NCBI RefSeq assembly: GCF_020991415.1
Contig: NZ_JAJMOY010000001.1
Span: 248,001-312,000, forward strand
Reading direction: 5' to 3'
Origin: Flavobacterium sp. ENC
GTDB taxonomy: Bacteria; Bacteroidota; Bacteroidia; Flavobacteriales; Flavobacteriaceae
Length of the DNA: 64,000 nt
This document shows positions 1 to 8,341 of this stretch, one piece after another. The notes under the pieces were generated by a model. The model worked only from the letters and a program-made list of their open reading frames with translations, was not told where the DNA came from and did no database searches. Within the stretch, counting starts at the first letter, position 1. Every line of letters begins with the position of its first letter. The position numbers and the translations under genes are program-made.

Positions 1-1205
1 ATCCGTTTGAAAAAACAGTTGCTTCAGGTGCCAGCGAACAGGATATTATTGAAAAGATTGATATTGGCGGAATTTCATTAATCCGTGCCGGTGCCAAAAA
101 TTTCAAAGACACTGTAATTGTAGCTTCGGTAAATGAATACAGTCTGCTTCTGGATTTGATTACAGAACAAAACGGAGCAACAACCCTTGAAAACAGAAGA
201 TTGTTTGCTACAAAAGCGTTCCACGTTTCCTCTCATTATGACGGTGCTATTTTTAATTACTTCAATACAGATGAAACCATCTATAAAGAAAGTATTGATA
301 ACGGCCAGATTTTACGTTATGGGGAAAATCCACACCAAAAAGGCTTCTTCTTCGGAGATTTTGACGCGATGTTCAAAAAAGTGCACGGAAAAGAATTATC
401 ATACAACAACCTGCTGGATGTAGATGCTGCCGTAAACTTAATTAATGAGTTTAAAACTGACGGGCCTACTTTCGCTATTTTAAAACATAACAATGCTTGC
501 GGTTTAGCTTCAAGAAAAACGATCAGCGAGGCTTACTTAGCCGCTTTGGCTTGTGATCCTACCTCTGCGTTTGGCGGAGTTTTGATTGCAAATACTAAAA
601 TTGATCTGGCTACTGCTCAGGAAATCAATAAATTATTCTGTGAAGTGGTAATCGCTCCAAGTTATGACGACGAAGCTATTACGGTTTTACAGGAAAAGAA
701 AAACAGAATCATATTAGTTCAGAATGAAGTTGAATTGCCTTCAAGACAAGTGAGAACATGTCTTAACGGTTTGTTAATTCAGGACAGAAATAACATTACG
801 GATACTAAAGAGCATTTAAAAACCGTTACTACTACAGCGCCGACCGCTCAGGAAGTAGAAGATTTGATATTTGCTTCGAAAATCTGCAAGAACACCAAAT
901 CGAATACGATTGTTTTTGCTAAAAACGGAACATTAATCTCGTCAGGAACGGGTCAGACCTCAAGAGTTGATGCTTTAATGCAGGCTATTGACAAGGCTAA
1001 AGCTTTCGGTTTCGACCTGACAGGAGCTTCAATGGCAAGTGATGCATTTTTCCCTTTTCCGGATTGTGTAGAATTAGCCAAAAAAGCCGGAATAACCGCT
1101 GTTATTCAGCCGGGAGGATCAATAAAAGACGAATTAAGCATAAATTATTGCAACGAAAATAATCTTGCAATGGTATTTACAGGAACACGTCATTTTAAAC
1201 ATTAA
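1..1205 (+). CDS. purH: Bifunctional AICAR formyltransferase / IMP cyclohydrolase (3' part)
   Basis: The gene is open from the left edge of the window in the frame that ends at the TAA of 1203-1205, so the 5' part is missing. PurH does the last two steps of purine synthesis in the cytoplasm, formylating AICAR and closing the ring to IMP. The visible part starts in the cyclohydrolase domain (PFEKTV near the edge, then the IEKIDIGG and LIRAGAKN stretch) and runs through the AICAR formyltransferase domain, with LRYGENPHQK, LKHNNACG, SAFGGVL and the C-terminal DAFFPFPDCVE, IQPGGSIKD and MVFTGTRHFKH. These match PurH to the end of the protein. The next gene, mreB, follows after about 55 bp on the same strand; purH in front of mreB is a common flavobacterial order. 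A TTG at 156 is internal, not the real start. Confidence 0.97.
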   Translation, partial: PFEKTVASGASEQDIIEKIDIGGISLIRAGAKNFKDTVIVASVNEYSLLLDLITEQNGATTLENRRLFATKAFHVSSHYDGAIFNYFNTDETIYKESIDNGQILRYGENPHQKGFFFGDFDAMFKKVHGKELSYNNLLDVDAAVNLINEFKTDGPTFAILKHNNACGLASRKTISEAYLAALACDPTSAFGGVLIANTKIDLATAQEINKLFCEVVIAPSYDDEAITVLQEKKNRIILVQNEVELPSRQVRTCLNGLLIQDRNNITDTKEHLKTVTTTAPTAQEVEDLIFASKICKNTKSNTIVFAKNGTLISSGTGQTSRVDALMQAIDKAKAFGFDLTGASMASDAFFPFPDCVELAKKAGITAVIQPGGSIKDELSINYCNENNLAMVFTGTRHFKH

Positions 1206-1259
1206 TTTGTTTAACTTTGTTCAAAATAATTTATAACATTTTAAACCCCTAAAAAACTT

Positions 1260-2288
1260 ATGGGATTTTTTGATTTCATGACCGAGGATATTGCGATAGA
1301 CCTTGGTACCGCAAACACTTTAATCATACATAATGATAAAGTTGTTATTGATAGTCCGTCAATCGTTGCACGTGACAGAATATCAGGCAAAATCATTGCA
1401 GTTGGTAAGGAAGCCAACATGATGCAAGGTAAAACGCATGAAAACATCAAGACCATAAGGCCTTTGAAGGACGGTGTAATTGCCGATTTTGATGCTTCGG
1501 AAAAAATGATCAATATGTTCATTAAAAGTATTCCGGCATTGAAAAAGAGAATGTTTACTCCCGCTTTAAGAATGGTAGTATGTATTCCTTCCGGAATTAC
1601 TGAGGTTGAAATGCGTGCCGTAAAAGAATCTTGTGAACGAGTAAACGGAAAAGAAGTGTATCTGATTCATGAGCCAATGGCAGCTGCAATTGGTATCGGT
1701 ATCGATATCATGCAGCCAAAAGGAAACATGATTGTTGATATTGGTGGTGGAACAACTGAAATTGCGGTTATTGCATTAGGCGGAATTGTATGTGACAAAT
1801 CTGTAAAAATTGCAGGTGACGTTTTCACAAATGATATTGTGTACTACATGCGTACGCAACACAACCTTTTTGTTGGAGAAAGCACTGCTGAGAAAATAAA
1901 AATTCAGATTGGAGCTGCTATTGAAGATTTAGACGGCCCACCGGAAGATATGTCAGTTCAGGGTAGAGATTTACTTACCGGTAAACCTAAACAAGTTGAC
2001 GTTTCGTACCGTGAAATCGCCAAAGCATTAGACAAATCAATTCAGCGTATAGAAGATGCCGTAATGGAGACTTTATCACAAACTCCTCCGGAATTAGCCG
2101 CCGACATTTACAACACAGGTATTTATTTAGCAGGTGGCGGATCGATGTTAAGAGGTCTTGACAAACGTATTTCACAAAAAACAGATTTACCGGTTTACAT
2201 TGCCGAAGATCCATTAAGAGCTGTTGTTCGCGGGACCGGAATGGCACTTAAAAACATTGCAAAATTCAAAAGCATCTTAATAAAATAA
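1260..2288 (+). CDS. mreB: Rod shape-determining protein MreB
   Basis: Actin-like ATPase of 342 aa, the normal length for MreB. It forms filaments under the inner membrane that guide lateral wall synthesis. The N-terminal MGFFDFMTEDIAIDLGTANT contains the phosphate-1 loop, IVDIGGGTTEIAV near residue 160 is the phosphate-2 loop, and GIYLAGGGSMLRGLD near residue 290 is the adenosine-binding loop. It leads the order mreB-mreC-mreD-mrdA-rodA. A hairpin lies between it and mreC, so mreB may be made in larger amounts than the genes behind it. The ATG start gives the usual N-terminus. Confidence 0.98.
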   Translation: MGFFDFMTEDIAIDLGTANTLIIHNDKVVIDSPSIVARDRISGKIIAVGKEANMMQGKTHENIKTIRPLKDGVIADFDASEKMINMFIKSIPALKKRMFTPALRMVVCIPSGITEVEMRAVKESCERVNGKEVYLIHEPMAAAIGIGIDIMQPKGNMIVDIGGGTTEIAVIALGGIVCDKSVKIAGDVFTNDIVYYMRTQHNLFVGESTAEKIKIQIGAAIEDLDGPPEDMSVQGRDLLTGKPKQVDVSYREIAKALDKSIQRIEDAVMETLSQTPPELAADIYNTGIYLAGGGSMLRGLDKRISQKTDLPVYIAEDPLRAVVRGTGMALKNIAKFKSILIK

Positions 2289-2313
2289 GATTCAAAATAA
2301 ACAATTCCTATAT

Positions 2314-2353
2314 TTTTATTAGAGTCAGATTGAATCATTTGACTCTAATAAAA
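2314..2353 (+). other. Perfect hairpin between mreB and mreC
   Basis: A 14-bp perfect inverted repeat (arms 2314-2327 and 2340-2353, loop 12 nt) lies in the 110-bp gap after mreB. No T-run follows the right arm, so it is not a classical intrinsic terminator. It could protect the 3' end of a processed mreB message or weaken read-through into mreC; that role is inferred. Confidence 0.6.
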
Positions 2354-2398
2354 TTTGAACCTAATAGCATATCCTGAAACAAAATAACCGAACAAGAA

Positions 2399-3223
2399 AT
2401 GCAGCAAATTTTTAATTTCATTATAAGAAACAGTAATCGATTGCTGTTTTTGCTGCTTTTAGGTATTTCGTTGGCTCTCACAATTCAATCTCATTCGTAC
2501 CATAGAAGCAGAGTAATCAGTTCGGCAAATTTTTTAAGCGGAGGTGTTTATGAAAGAATTAATCGCGTAAACGAATATTTGAATCTAAGAACACAAAACG
2601 ACGAACTGGTACTTGAAAACGCAAGATTAAAAAGTCTTTTATTCAATAAGGAAGACACCACAAAGGTACCTTTAGCAGACAGCATAAAAGGTGTTAAACC
2701 TGCGGATATTATTGTTTCAAAGGTTATTCACAACTCCTACAATACACATGAAAACTATATCACCTTAAACTCCGGTACAAAAGAAGGAGTGAAACAGGAT
2801 ATGGGAGTTATCAATAGTTTAGGAATTATTGGTGTTGTAGACAATACATCAAAAAACTATTCTACTGTAGTTAGTATTCTGAATATGAAATCGCAGATCA
2901 ATGCCAAAATCAAGAAATCAAATCACTTTGGTTCTTTGACCTGGAATGGCAAAAGTACAGGATTTGTGCAGCTGGAAGACGTTCCAAGATTGGCTTCAAT
3001 CCGAAAAGGAGATACGATTGTGACCGGTGGACAATCTGTAATTTTCCCCGAAGGAATTAACATCGGAACGGTGGACAAAATATACACTAAGGACAAAACC
3101 AGTTTTTATGTGATCAACGTAAAACTGTTTAACGACATGACCAACCTTGGACATGTTTATATTATTAAAAGTAAAGACCGAGAAGAACTTATTAATTTAG
3201 AAAAAAAGGAGAAAGATGAATAG
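2399..3223 (+). CDS. mreC: Rod shape-determining protein MreC
   Basis: MreC is a bitopic inner-membrane protein that links MreB filaments to the periplasmic wall-synthesis enzymes. This 274-aa protein has one N-terminal membrane segment (about residues 14-30), a short coiled coil (ENARLKSLL region, about 55-85) and the beta-rich MreC core with IVSKVIHNSYN, LNSGTKEGV, DMGVINSLGIIGVV and IRKGDTIVTGG. The length is near the family norm. It overlaps mreD by 8 nt, which points to coupled translation. The C-terminus is charged and rich in Lys and Glu. Confidence 0.96.
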   Translation: MQQIFNFIIRNSNRLLFLLLLGISLALTIQSHSYHRSRVISSANFLSGGVYERINRVNEYLNLRTQNDELVLENARLKSLLFNKEDTTKVPLADSIKGVKPADIIVSKVIHNSYNTHENYITLNSGTKEGVKQDMGVINSLGIIGVVDNTSKNYSTVVSILNMKSQINAKIKKSNHFGSLTWNGKSTGFVQLEDVPRLASIRKGDTIVTGGQSVIFPEGINIGTVDKIYTKDKTSFYVINVKLFNDMTNLGHVYIIKSKDREELINLEKKEKDE

Positions 3224-3722
3224 CGCATTGTTAGTCAATATTTTTCGATTTATTATGTTACTGGCAATTCAGGTTGTTATTTTCAATAATATGAATTTCC
3301 TTGGATACATAAGTCCTTTTCCGTACCTGTTGTATATTATTCTTTATCCTGTAAACAGTAATAGATCCGGTTTAATTATTTCAAGTTTCCTGCTTGGATT
3401 AACGATGGACATGTTTTGTAATTCAGGCGGAATTCATGCGACAGCCTGTGTTATTCTAGCCTATTACAGGCCTTATATTTTTAAATTTTCATTTGGATTA
3501 AGTTATGAGTACCAAACTATAAAACTGAATGAATCCCTAACACCGGAAAGGTTCTCCTTTATTTTAGTGTCAGTGATATTACATCATATCATACTATTTA
3601 CACTGGAAGCTTTTCAGTTTAAGTTTATTGGTGACATTTTACTCCGAACTTTATTTAGTTCCATATTTACCATAATCGTTTCAATTATAATAATATATCT
3701 TATTAAGCCCAATAAAAGATGA
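3216..3722 (+). CDS. mreD: Rod shape-determining protein MreD
   Basis: A small, very hydrophobic inner-membrane protein of 168 aa with about five predicted membrane segments. MreD works with MreC in the elongasome. Sequence conservation in this family is low, so the call leans on position between mreC and mrdA, the length and the hydrophobic profile. It overlaps mreC by 8 nt and mrdA by 4 nt (ATGA-type junction at 3719-3722), so the three are very likely translated as a coupled unit. Confidence 0.92.
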   Translation: MNSALLVNIFRFIMLLAIQVVIFNNMNFLGYISPFPYLLYIILYPVNSNRSGLIISSFLLGLTMDMFCNSGGIHATACVILAYYRPYIFKFSFGLSYEYQTIKLNESLTPERFSFILVSVILHHIILFTLEAFQFKFIGDILLRTLFSSIFTIIVSIIIIYLIKPNKR

Positions 3723-5683
3723 GAAAAGTCCTGCTGCCCTCTTTAATTATTATTGCAGCATCTTTGCTAGTGATCAGGGTATTTTATTTGCAGATTATTG
3801 ATGATTCCTTCAAATTAAAATCAGAAAATAATGCAATTAAGAAAGTATATGACTATCCGGAAAGAGGATACATATACGATCGAAATGGTAAATTACTGGT
3901 AGCCAACCAGGCCTCTTATGACATCATGGTGATTCCCCGCGAAATCAAGGAAGACCTGAACGTCGATGAGTTCTGTACTTTACTGAATATCACAAAAGAC
4001 GAATACCAAAAAAGAATCGCAAAGGCCAGAGTATACAGCCCAAGATTGCCTTCTGTTTTCCTGTCACAATTAAACAAGGCCGAATTTGCTGCCTTTCAGG
4101 AGAAAATCCGAAAATATGAAGGCTTCTATTTCCAAAAAAGATCACTTCGTGATTACGAAGTAGACTATGGTGCCAATATTTTTGGTTTTATCACTCAGGT
4201 AAACGAAAGATTAATTGCCAAAAATCCGTACTACAATAGTGGTGATTTAATTGGAAAACAAGGTGTTGAAGAAAGCTACGAAGAAATTTTACGCGGTATA
4301 AAAGGTGTAAAATACATTCAGAAAGACAAATATAACCGGGAAATTGGTTCCTATAAAGAAGGAAAATACGATACGATTGCCGTTGCCGGAGAAGATATTA
4401 ATTTAACGATAGATGCTGAACTTCAAAAGTATGGTGAAGAATTAATGATCAACAAACGAGGCGGAATTGTTGCGATTGAACCGAAATCAGGGGAAATCCT
4501 TGCATTGGTTACGGCTCCATCTTATGATCCCGGTATTTTGGTTGGAAGACAAAGATCTAAAAACTATACGCTTTTGTATCATGATTCTATTGCGAAACCA
4601 TTGTACGACAGGGGACTTCTGGCAGAATATCCTCCGGGATCTCCATTTAAAATCTTAACCGGACTGGTTGCCCTTCAGGAAGGTGTCATTAACGAACAAA
4701 CTACTTTTATGTGCCATCACGGTTTCAGTTATGGTAGAGGCCGTTTTATGAAATGCCACGGTTTTGGCCCGCACCAGTTACACAATGGAATTTACAATTC
4801 GTGTAATACTTATTTTGCCCAGTCGTATATGCTGACCATTAATAAATACAAAAATCCGGCAGAAGCGGTGGATGTATGGAGCAATCACGTAAAAAGTTTC
4901 GGTTTAGGCCAATTTATGGGATACGATTTACCAACGGGTAAAAAAGGAAACATTCCGACTTCAAAAACATATAAAAAAATATATCCTAACGGCGGCTGGA
5001 GAAGTACTACTATTGTATCAAACGCAATCGGACAGGGAGAAGTTTTAATGACTCCAATTCAATTAGCCAACATGATGGCTACCGTTGCCAATCAGGGTTA
5101 TTATTATACGCCTCATATTATTAAAAAAATTGAAGGCAAAAAAATTGATGCAAAATTCACCACGAAACATGAGACTACAATTGACAAAAAGTATTTTCCT
5201 CCGGTTATCAGTGGTTTATTCGACGTATACAACAAGGGAACCGCTTACGCCTTAAGAGTGGAAGGAATCGATATTTGCGGAAAAACGGGAACTGCCGAAA
5301 ACTATGCAAAAATCGATGGTGTCAGAACAAAACTAAAGGATCACTCTATTTTTGTGGCTTTTGCCCCAAAAGACAATCCTAAAATCGCAATTGCTATTAT
5401 GATTGAAAATGGAGGTTTTGGAGCCACTGTTGCAGGTCCAATTGCCAGTTTGATGGTTGAAAAATACCTTAGAAAAAAAATCTCGAGAACCGATTTGGAA
5501 ATTCGGGTTTTAAACAAAAGCTTAGTTAGCGAATATGCAAAAGTTGGAGGAATAAATCCTGCAAGCTTAATTGAATCTACACCTAAAGATTCTGTTTTGA
5601 AAGCTAAGATTATTGTTCCAAAAGCAGGAACTCCAAAAACAGAAATTAAAAAAATTCCGGTAGACACAACAAAAGAAAACTAA
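3719..5683 (+). CDS. mrdA: Penicillin-binding protein 2 (elongation-specific transpeptidase)
   Basis: Class B PBP of 654 aa that crosslinks peptidoglycan during side-wall elongation together with RodA. One N-terminal membrane anchor (about residues 4-22) is followed by the PBP dimerisation domain (about 45-210) and the transpeptidase domain (about 245-585). The three active-site motifs are visible: SxxK in PGSPFK with the nucleophile at Ser308, SxN in NSCNTY, and KTG in CGKTGTAEN. The last 50 residues form a Lys/Pro-rich tail beyond the transpeptidase domain. The gene starts inside the end of mreD and is followed by rodA after 13 bp, as expected for partner enzymes. Confidence 0.97.
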   Translation: MRKVLLPSLIIIAASLLVIRVFYLQIIDDSFKLKSENNAIKKVYDYPERGYIYDRNGKLLVANQASYDIMVIPREIKEDLNVDEFCTLLNITKDEYQKRIAKARVYSPRLPSVFLSQLNKAEFAAFQEKIRKYEGFYFQKRSLRDYEVDYGANIFGFITQVNERLIAKNPYYNSGDLIGKQGVEESYEEILRGIKGVKYIQKDKYNREIGSYKEGKYDTIAVAGEDINLTIDAELQKYGEELMINKRGGIVAIEPKSGEILALVTAPSYDPGILVGRQRSKNYTLLYHDSIAKPLYDRGLLAEYPPGSPFKILTGLVALQEGVINEQTTFMCHHGFSYGRGRFMKCHGFGPHQLHNGIYNSCNTYFAQSYMLTINKYKNPAEAVDVWSNHVKSFGLGQFMGYDLPTGKKGNIPTSKTYKKIYPNGGWRSTTIVSNAIGQGEVLMTPIQLANMMATVANQGYYYTPHIIKKIEGKKIDAKFTTKHETTIDKKYFPPVISGLFDVYNKGTAYALRVEGIDICGKTGTAENYAKIDGVRTKLKDHSIFVAFAPKDNPKIAIAIMIENGGFGATVAGPIASLMVEKYLRKKISRTDLEIRVLNKSLVSEYAKVGGINPASLIESTPKDSVLKAKIIVPKAGTPKTEIKKIPVDTTKEN

Positions 5684-5696
5684 AAGATCATTTCAA

Positions 5697-6932
5697 ATGA
5701 GAAATCAAAGTGTAAAAAATAATATTGACTGGATAAGTGTTATTATCTACGCTGTACTTGTAGTATTGGGGTGGCTAAACATCTATTCTTCTTCATTATT
5801 ATCTACTGATGGTACTTATGAAAAACAATTAATTTTTATTGCCTGTACAATTCCATTAATTTTTATTGTTCTTTTTGTGGATGGTAAATTTTATGAAAAG
5901 TATGCCAGTATTATTTTTGGTGTCTCCTTATTATCGTTGGCTGGTTTGTTTCTTTTTGGAAAAACAATAGCCGGCCAGAGATGCTGGTATGCTATAGGAA
6001 GTTTTACGATACAGCCTTCGGAGTTTGCCAAAGCGGCAACTTCACTGGCATTGGCAAAATACCTGAGTGACAGTCAGATTAACTTAAAAGAAACCAACAG
6101 GCAAATTCAGGCTTTAGCCATTGTGTTTTTACCGGTCCTTCTGATATTACCACAACCCGACCCGGGAAGTGCGCTGATTTACAGTATTTTTATCGTTGTT
6201 TTGTTCAGGGAAGGATTACCGGCATGGTACGTATGGACCGGCTTTTTAGCGATATTACTATTTGTTTTAACGCTTGTCCTGGAACCCTATGTCGTAATTT
6301 TAATCTCCCTGGCAGTATTAACCATCATCTATTTCAAGGGAAGAGTCGTCGATCGAAACCTTCTTTTAAGTGCAATCTTACTGGCCATAATTTCAGGTTT
6401 TGTTCTTTCTGTTGATTATGTATTTGACAATGTTTTCAAACAACACCATAGAGACCGCTTCAATATCCTTTTAGGAAAAAGTGTCGATATGAAAGGTATC
6501 GGATACAACACCAATCAATCTGAAATCGCCATTGGATCCGGTGGCTGGATGGGAAAAGGTTTCCTGGAAGGAACTCAGACCAAAGGCGGATTTGTGCCGG
6601 AACAACATACCGATTACATCTTTACAACTGTTGGTGAGGAATGGGGTTTTCTGGGATCCTTAGTGGTCATTTCCCTTTTCGTTGGATTATTACTGAGAGT
6701 CATTTATTTAGCTGAAAGGCAGAAGACAAAATTCAGTCGGGTGTATGGCTATTGTGTGGCCGGAATTTTATTCACACACTTTTTTGTAAATATTGCCATG
6801 GTTGCCGGGATTTTTCCGACTATTGGAGTGCCGTTGCCTTTCTTTTCTTATGGAGGTTCCGGACTTTGGGGATTCACTATTTTATTGTTTATCTTCTTAA
6901 AAATGGATGCCAATAAGGTTAATGAATGGTAA
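5697..6932 (+). CDS. rodA: Peptidoglycan glycosyltransferase RodA (SEDS family)
   Basis: SEDS-family polytopic membrane protein of 411 aa with about ten membrane segments. SEDS proteins polymerise lipid II into glycan strands and pair with a class B PBP, here the adjacent mrdA product. Family landmarks are WYAIGSFTIQPSEFAK, the DPGSALIY loop, FVPEQHTDYIFTTVGEEWG and the C-terminal GVPLPFFSYGGSG. It is the last gene of the mre run; an AT-rich repeat block and a strong bidirectional terminator follow. Confidence 0.97.
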   Translation: MRNQSVKNNIDWISVIIYAVLVVLGWLNIYSSSLLSTDGTYEKQLIFIACTIPLIFIVLFVDGKFYEKYASIIFGVSLLSLAGLFLFGKTIAGQRCWYAIGSFTIQPSEFAKAATSLALAKYLSDSQINLKETNRQIQALAIVFLPVLLILPQPDPGSALIYSIFIVVLFREGLPAWYVWTGFLAILLFVLTLVLEPYVVILISLAVLTIIYFKGRVVDRNLLLSAILLAIISGFVLSVDYVFDNVFKQHHRDRFNILLGKSVDMKGIGYNTNQSEIAIGSGGWMGKGFLEGTQTKGGFVPEQHTDYIFTTVGEEWGFLGSLVVISLFVGLLLRVIYLAERQKTKFSRVYGYCVAGILFTHFFVNIAMVAGIFPTIGVPLPFFSYGGSGLWGFTILLFIFLKMDANKVNEW

Positions 6933-6944
6933 ACTTTAAAAGTT

Positions 6945-7041
6945 AAATTCCAATTCCGTAGCATGGGCATAAATTCCAAATTCCAATACTGAAACTTGGG
7001 TGTAAATTTTAAATTCCAATACTGAATTCCAAATTCCAATT
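6945..7041. repeat. Short direct-repeat block after rodA
   Basis: About 100 bp hold four to five imperfect copies of AAATTCCAA/AATTCCAAT units separated by short spacers (at 6945, 6971, 7011 and 7025-7041). A related motif occurs in the opposite orientation near 50853-50900. It probably belongs to a dispersed intergenic repeat type. The reading frame that crosses it on the minus strand is only repeat-encoded. Confidence 0.55.
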
Positions 7042-7102
7042 AACACTTAAATAGTATCAAAATAATATAGTAGCTGATCCGTATTTTTATCACTGACTGT
7101 AT

Positions 7103-7147
7103 CACATAAAAAAGTCCGAAGCTTAAAACTTCGGACTTTTTTATGTG
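7103..7147. terminator. Bidirectional intrinsic terminator between rodA and the DedA gene
   Basis: A perfect 19-bp stem (arms 7103-7121 and 7129-7147, loop 7 nt) contains A-runs on the left arm and T-runs on the right arm. It can terminate both the rodA transcript (+) and the convergent DedA transcript (-). Confidence 0.9.
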
Positions 7148-7160
7148 TATATTTTGATGT

Positions 7161-7841
7161 TTATATTTTTTCGCTTGGCCTTTTCTTTAATAATTTAAGT
7201 AAAACCGGAAATGTAGAGATGATTACAATGATAATAATAATGTATTCAATATGTTCCTTTAAATCTATTCCTTCTTTTAGAAAAACACCATATAAATAAT
7301 GCCCTGAAAAGATCAATAAGAATGACCAGAGGAATGAACTCAGAATATTATAAAACATGAATTTCTTTTTATCCATGGAAACTATCCCTGCAATGATTGG
7401 AGCGAAAGTCCTGAAGATCGGAAGAAAACGGGCATAAATAATGGCCTTGCCTCCATATTTCTCAAAGAAATCTTTTGACTGCAGCAGGTATTTCTTTTTA
7501 AACCAGAAGGAATCTTCTTTTTTAAAGAGGTAATAGCCGCTTTTGGCTCCAAACCAATATCCCGTCATATTACCCAAAACTCCCATCACCGCAACCAACG
7601 TTGAAAGCAAAAAGACGTTAATAAAATCGCTTGGAATATATACCACATTCTGAATCAAATCACGACTGTAAATACCCGCTAGAAAAAGCAGGCTGTCTCC
7701 CGGCAGAAAAAAACCTGCAAAAAGTCCTGTCTCAGCAAATACTATAAACAAAACAATATATAATCCAATCTGAAATCCTCCGACACTTAACGTAATATAA
7801 AATTCAGGGTTAATTAATTGGGTCCAGTCGAAATTATTCAT
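7161..7841 (-). CDS. DedA / VTT-domain membrane protein
   Basis: 226-aa inner-membrane protein of the DedA (SNARE-associated, VTT) superfamily. Members act in lipid-carrier (undecaprenyl phosphate or phospholipid) recycling and in envelope homeostasis; the exact substrate here cannot be told. Family landmarks are ETGLFAGFFLPGDSLLFLAG near the N-terminus, the amphipathic KYGGKAIIYARFLPIFRTFAPIIAG stretch with the two conserved arginines, and three or more further membrane segments. It is convergent to rodA and shares its terminator. Confidence 0.93.
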   Translation of the reverse strand: MNNFDWTQLINPEFYITLSVGGFQIGLYIVLFIVFAETGLFAGFFLPGDSLLFLAGIYSRDLIQNVVYIPSDFINVFLLSTLVAVMGVLGNMTGYWFGAKSGYYLFKKEDSFWFKKKYLLQSKDFFEKYGGKAIIYARFLPIFRTFAPIIAGIVSMDKKKFMFYNILSSFLWSFLLIFSGHYLYGVFLKEGIDLKEHIEYIIIIIVIISTFPVLLKLLKKRPSEKI

Positions 7842-7935
7842 AAATGCGTTTGGTTATATTTATAAGTTCGTGAAAGTAACAATAATTTAATTCAACCACA
7901 ATAAAATGCGGTATTTTAAAGATAAATTAACGATT

Positions 7936-7963
7936 CAAAAAAGCCCGGATTCGAACCCGGGCT
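7936..7963 (-). terminator. Intrinsic terminator after the HMA protein gene
   Basis: On the minus strand a perfect 7-bp GC-rich stem (arms 7957-7963 and 7942-7948) is followed by a T-run (7936-7941). It begins 8 nt past the stop codon of the HMA gene. The 8-nt loop contains TTCGAAT and so looks like a tRNA T-loop, but no tRNA body precedes it. Confidence 0.85.
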
Positions 7964-7970
7964 CTTCAAA

Positions 7971-8321
7971 TTATTGTCTTTCGTACTTACAGCAAGAATG
8001 TAAATTATCGTAATCTGCCTGAGCTGCTTTTACCTCTTTGGTATCATGACCGACTTTTGCAATTGCCTTATTCAGATCTGCCGGAGAGGATTTTTCTTCA
8101 TTCAGAATAACGGTAAGCTGGTGCGAACTCATATCCCAGCTGGCTGTCTTTACACCCGGCACGCCAAAAGCTGCTTTTTCGATACGTTTCTTACATTGTT
8201 CACAATTGCCATTTACTTCGGTGGCATATTTTAAATTCTTGTTTTTCTTAGTCTGTGCCTGCGCTGAAAATCCAAAAACAGCAATCAGGGCAATTAAAAT
8301 TATATGTTTCATTTTATTCAA
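7971..8321 (-). CDS. Secreted heavy-metal-associated (HMA) domain protein
   Basis: 116 aa with a Sec signal peptide (about residues 1-22, ending AQA) and one HMA/CopZ-like ferredoxin fold (about 30-100). The metal loop reads GNCEQCKKRIEKA, giving the CxxC pair expected for copper or a similar soft metal ion; GVPGVKTASWD and DLNKAIAKVGHDT are typical HMA strands and helix. A second Cys pair sits near the C-terminus (HSCCKYERQ). It lies 20 bp behind a TonB receptor gene on the same strand and probably works as a periplasmic metal shuttle. The metal is inferred, not shown. Confidence 0.88.
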   Translation of the reverse strand: MNKMKHIILIALIAVFGFSAQAQTKKNKNLKYATEVNGNCEQCKKRIEKAAFGVPGVKTASWDMSSHQLTVILNEEKSSPADLNKAIAKVGHDTKEVKAAQADYDNLHSCCKYERQ

Positions 8322-8341
8322 TATTAAAGTTTATAAAGTTA

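Noticed and set aside
6848-7039. 63-aa reading frame on the minus strand with YWNL repeats
   Set aside because: It is produced by the AATTCCAA repeat block and overlaps the end of rodA.
7942-7970. tRNA-like T-arm (GGTTCGAATCC) on the minus strand
   Set aside because: Upstream sequence is the coding end of the HMA gene with no acceptor, D- or anticodon stems; the perfect stem plus T-run is a terminator.
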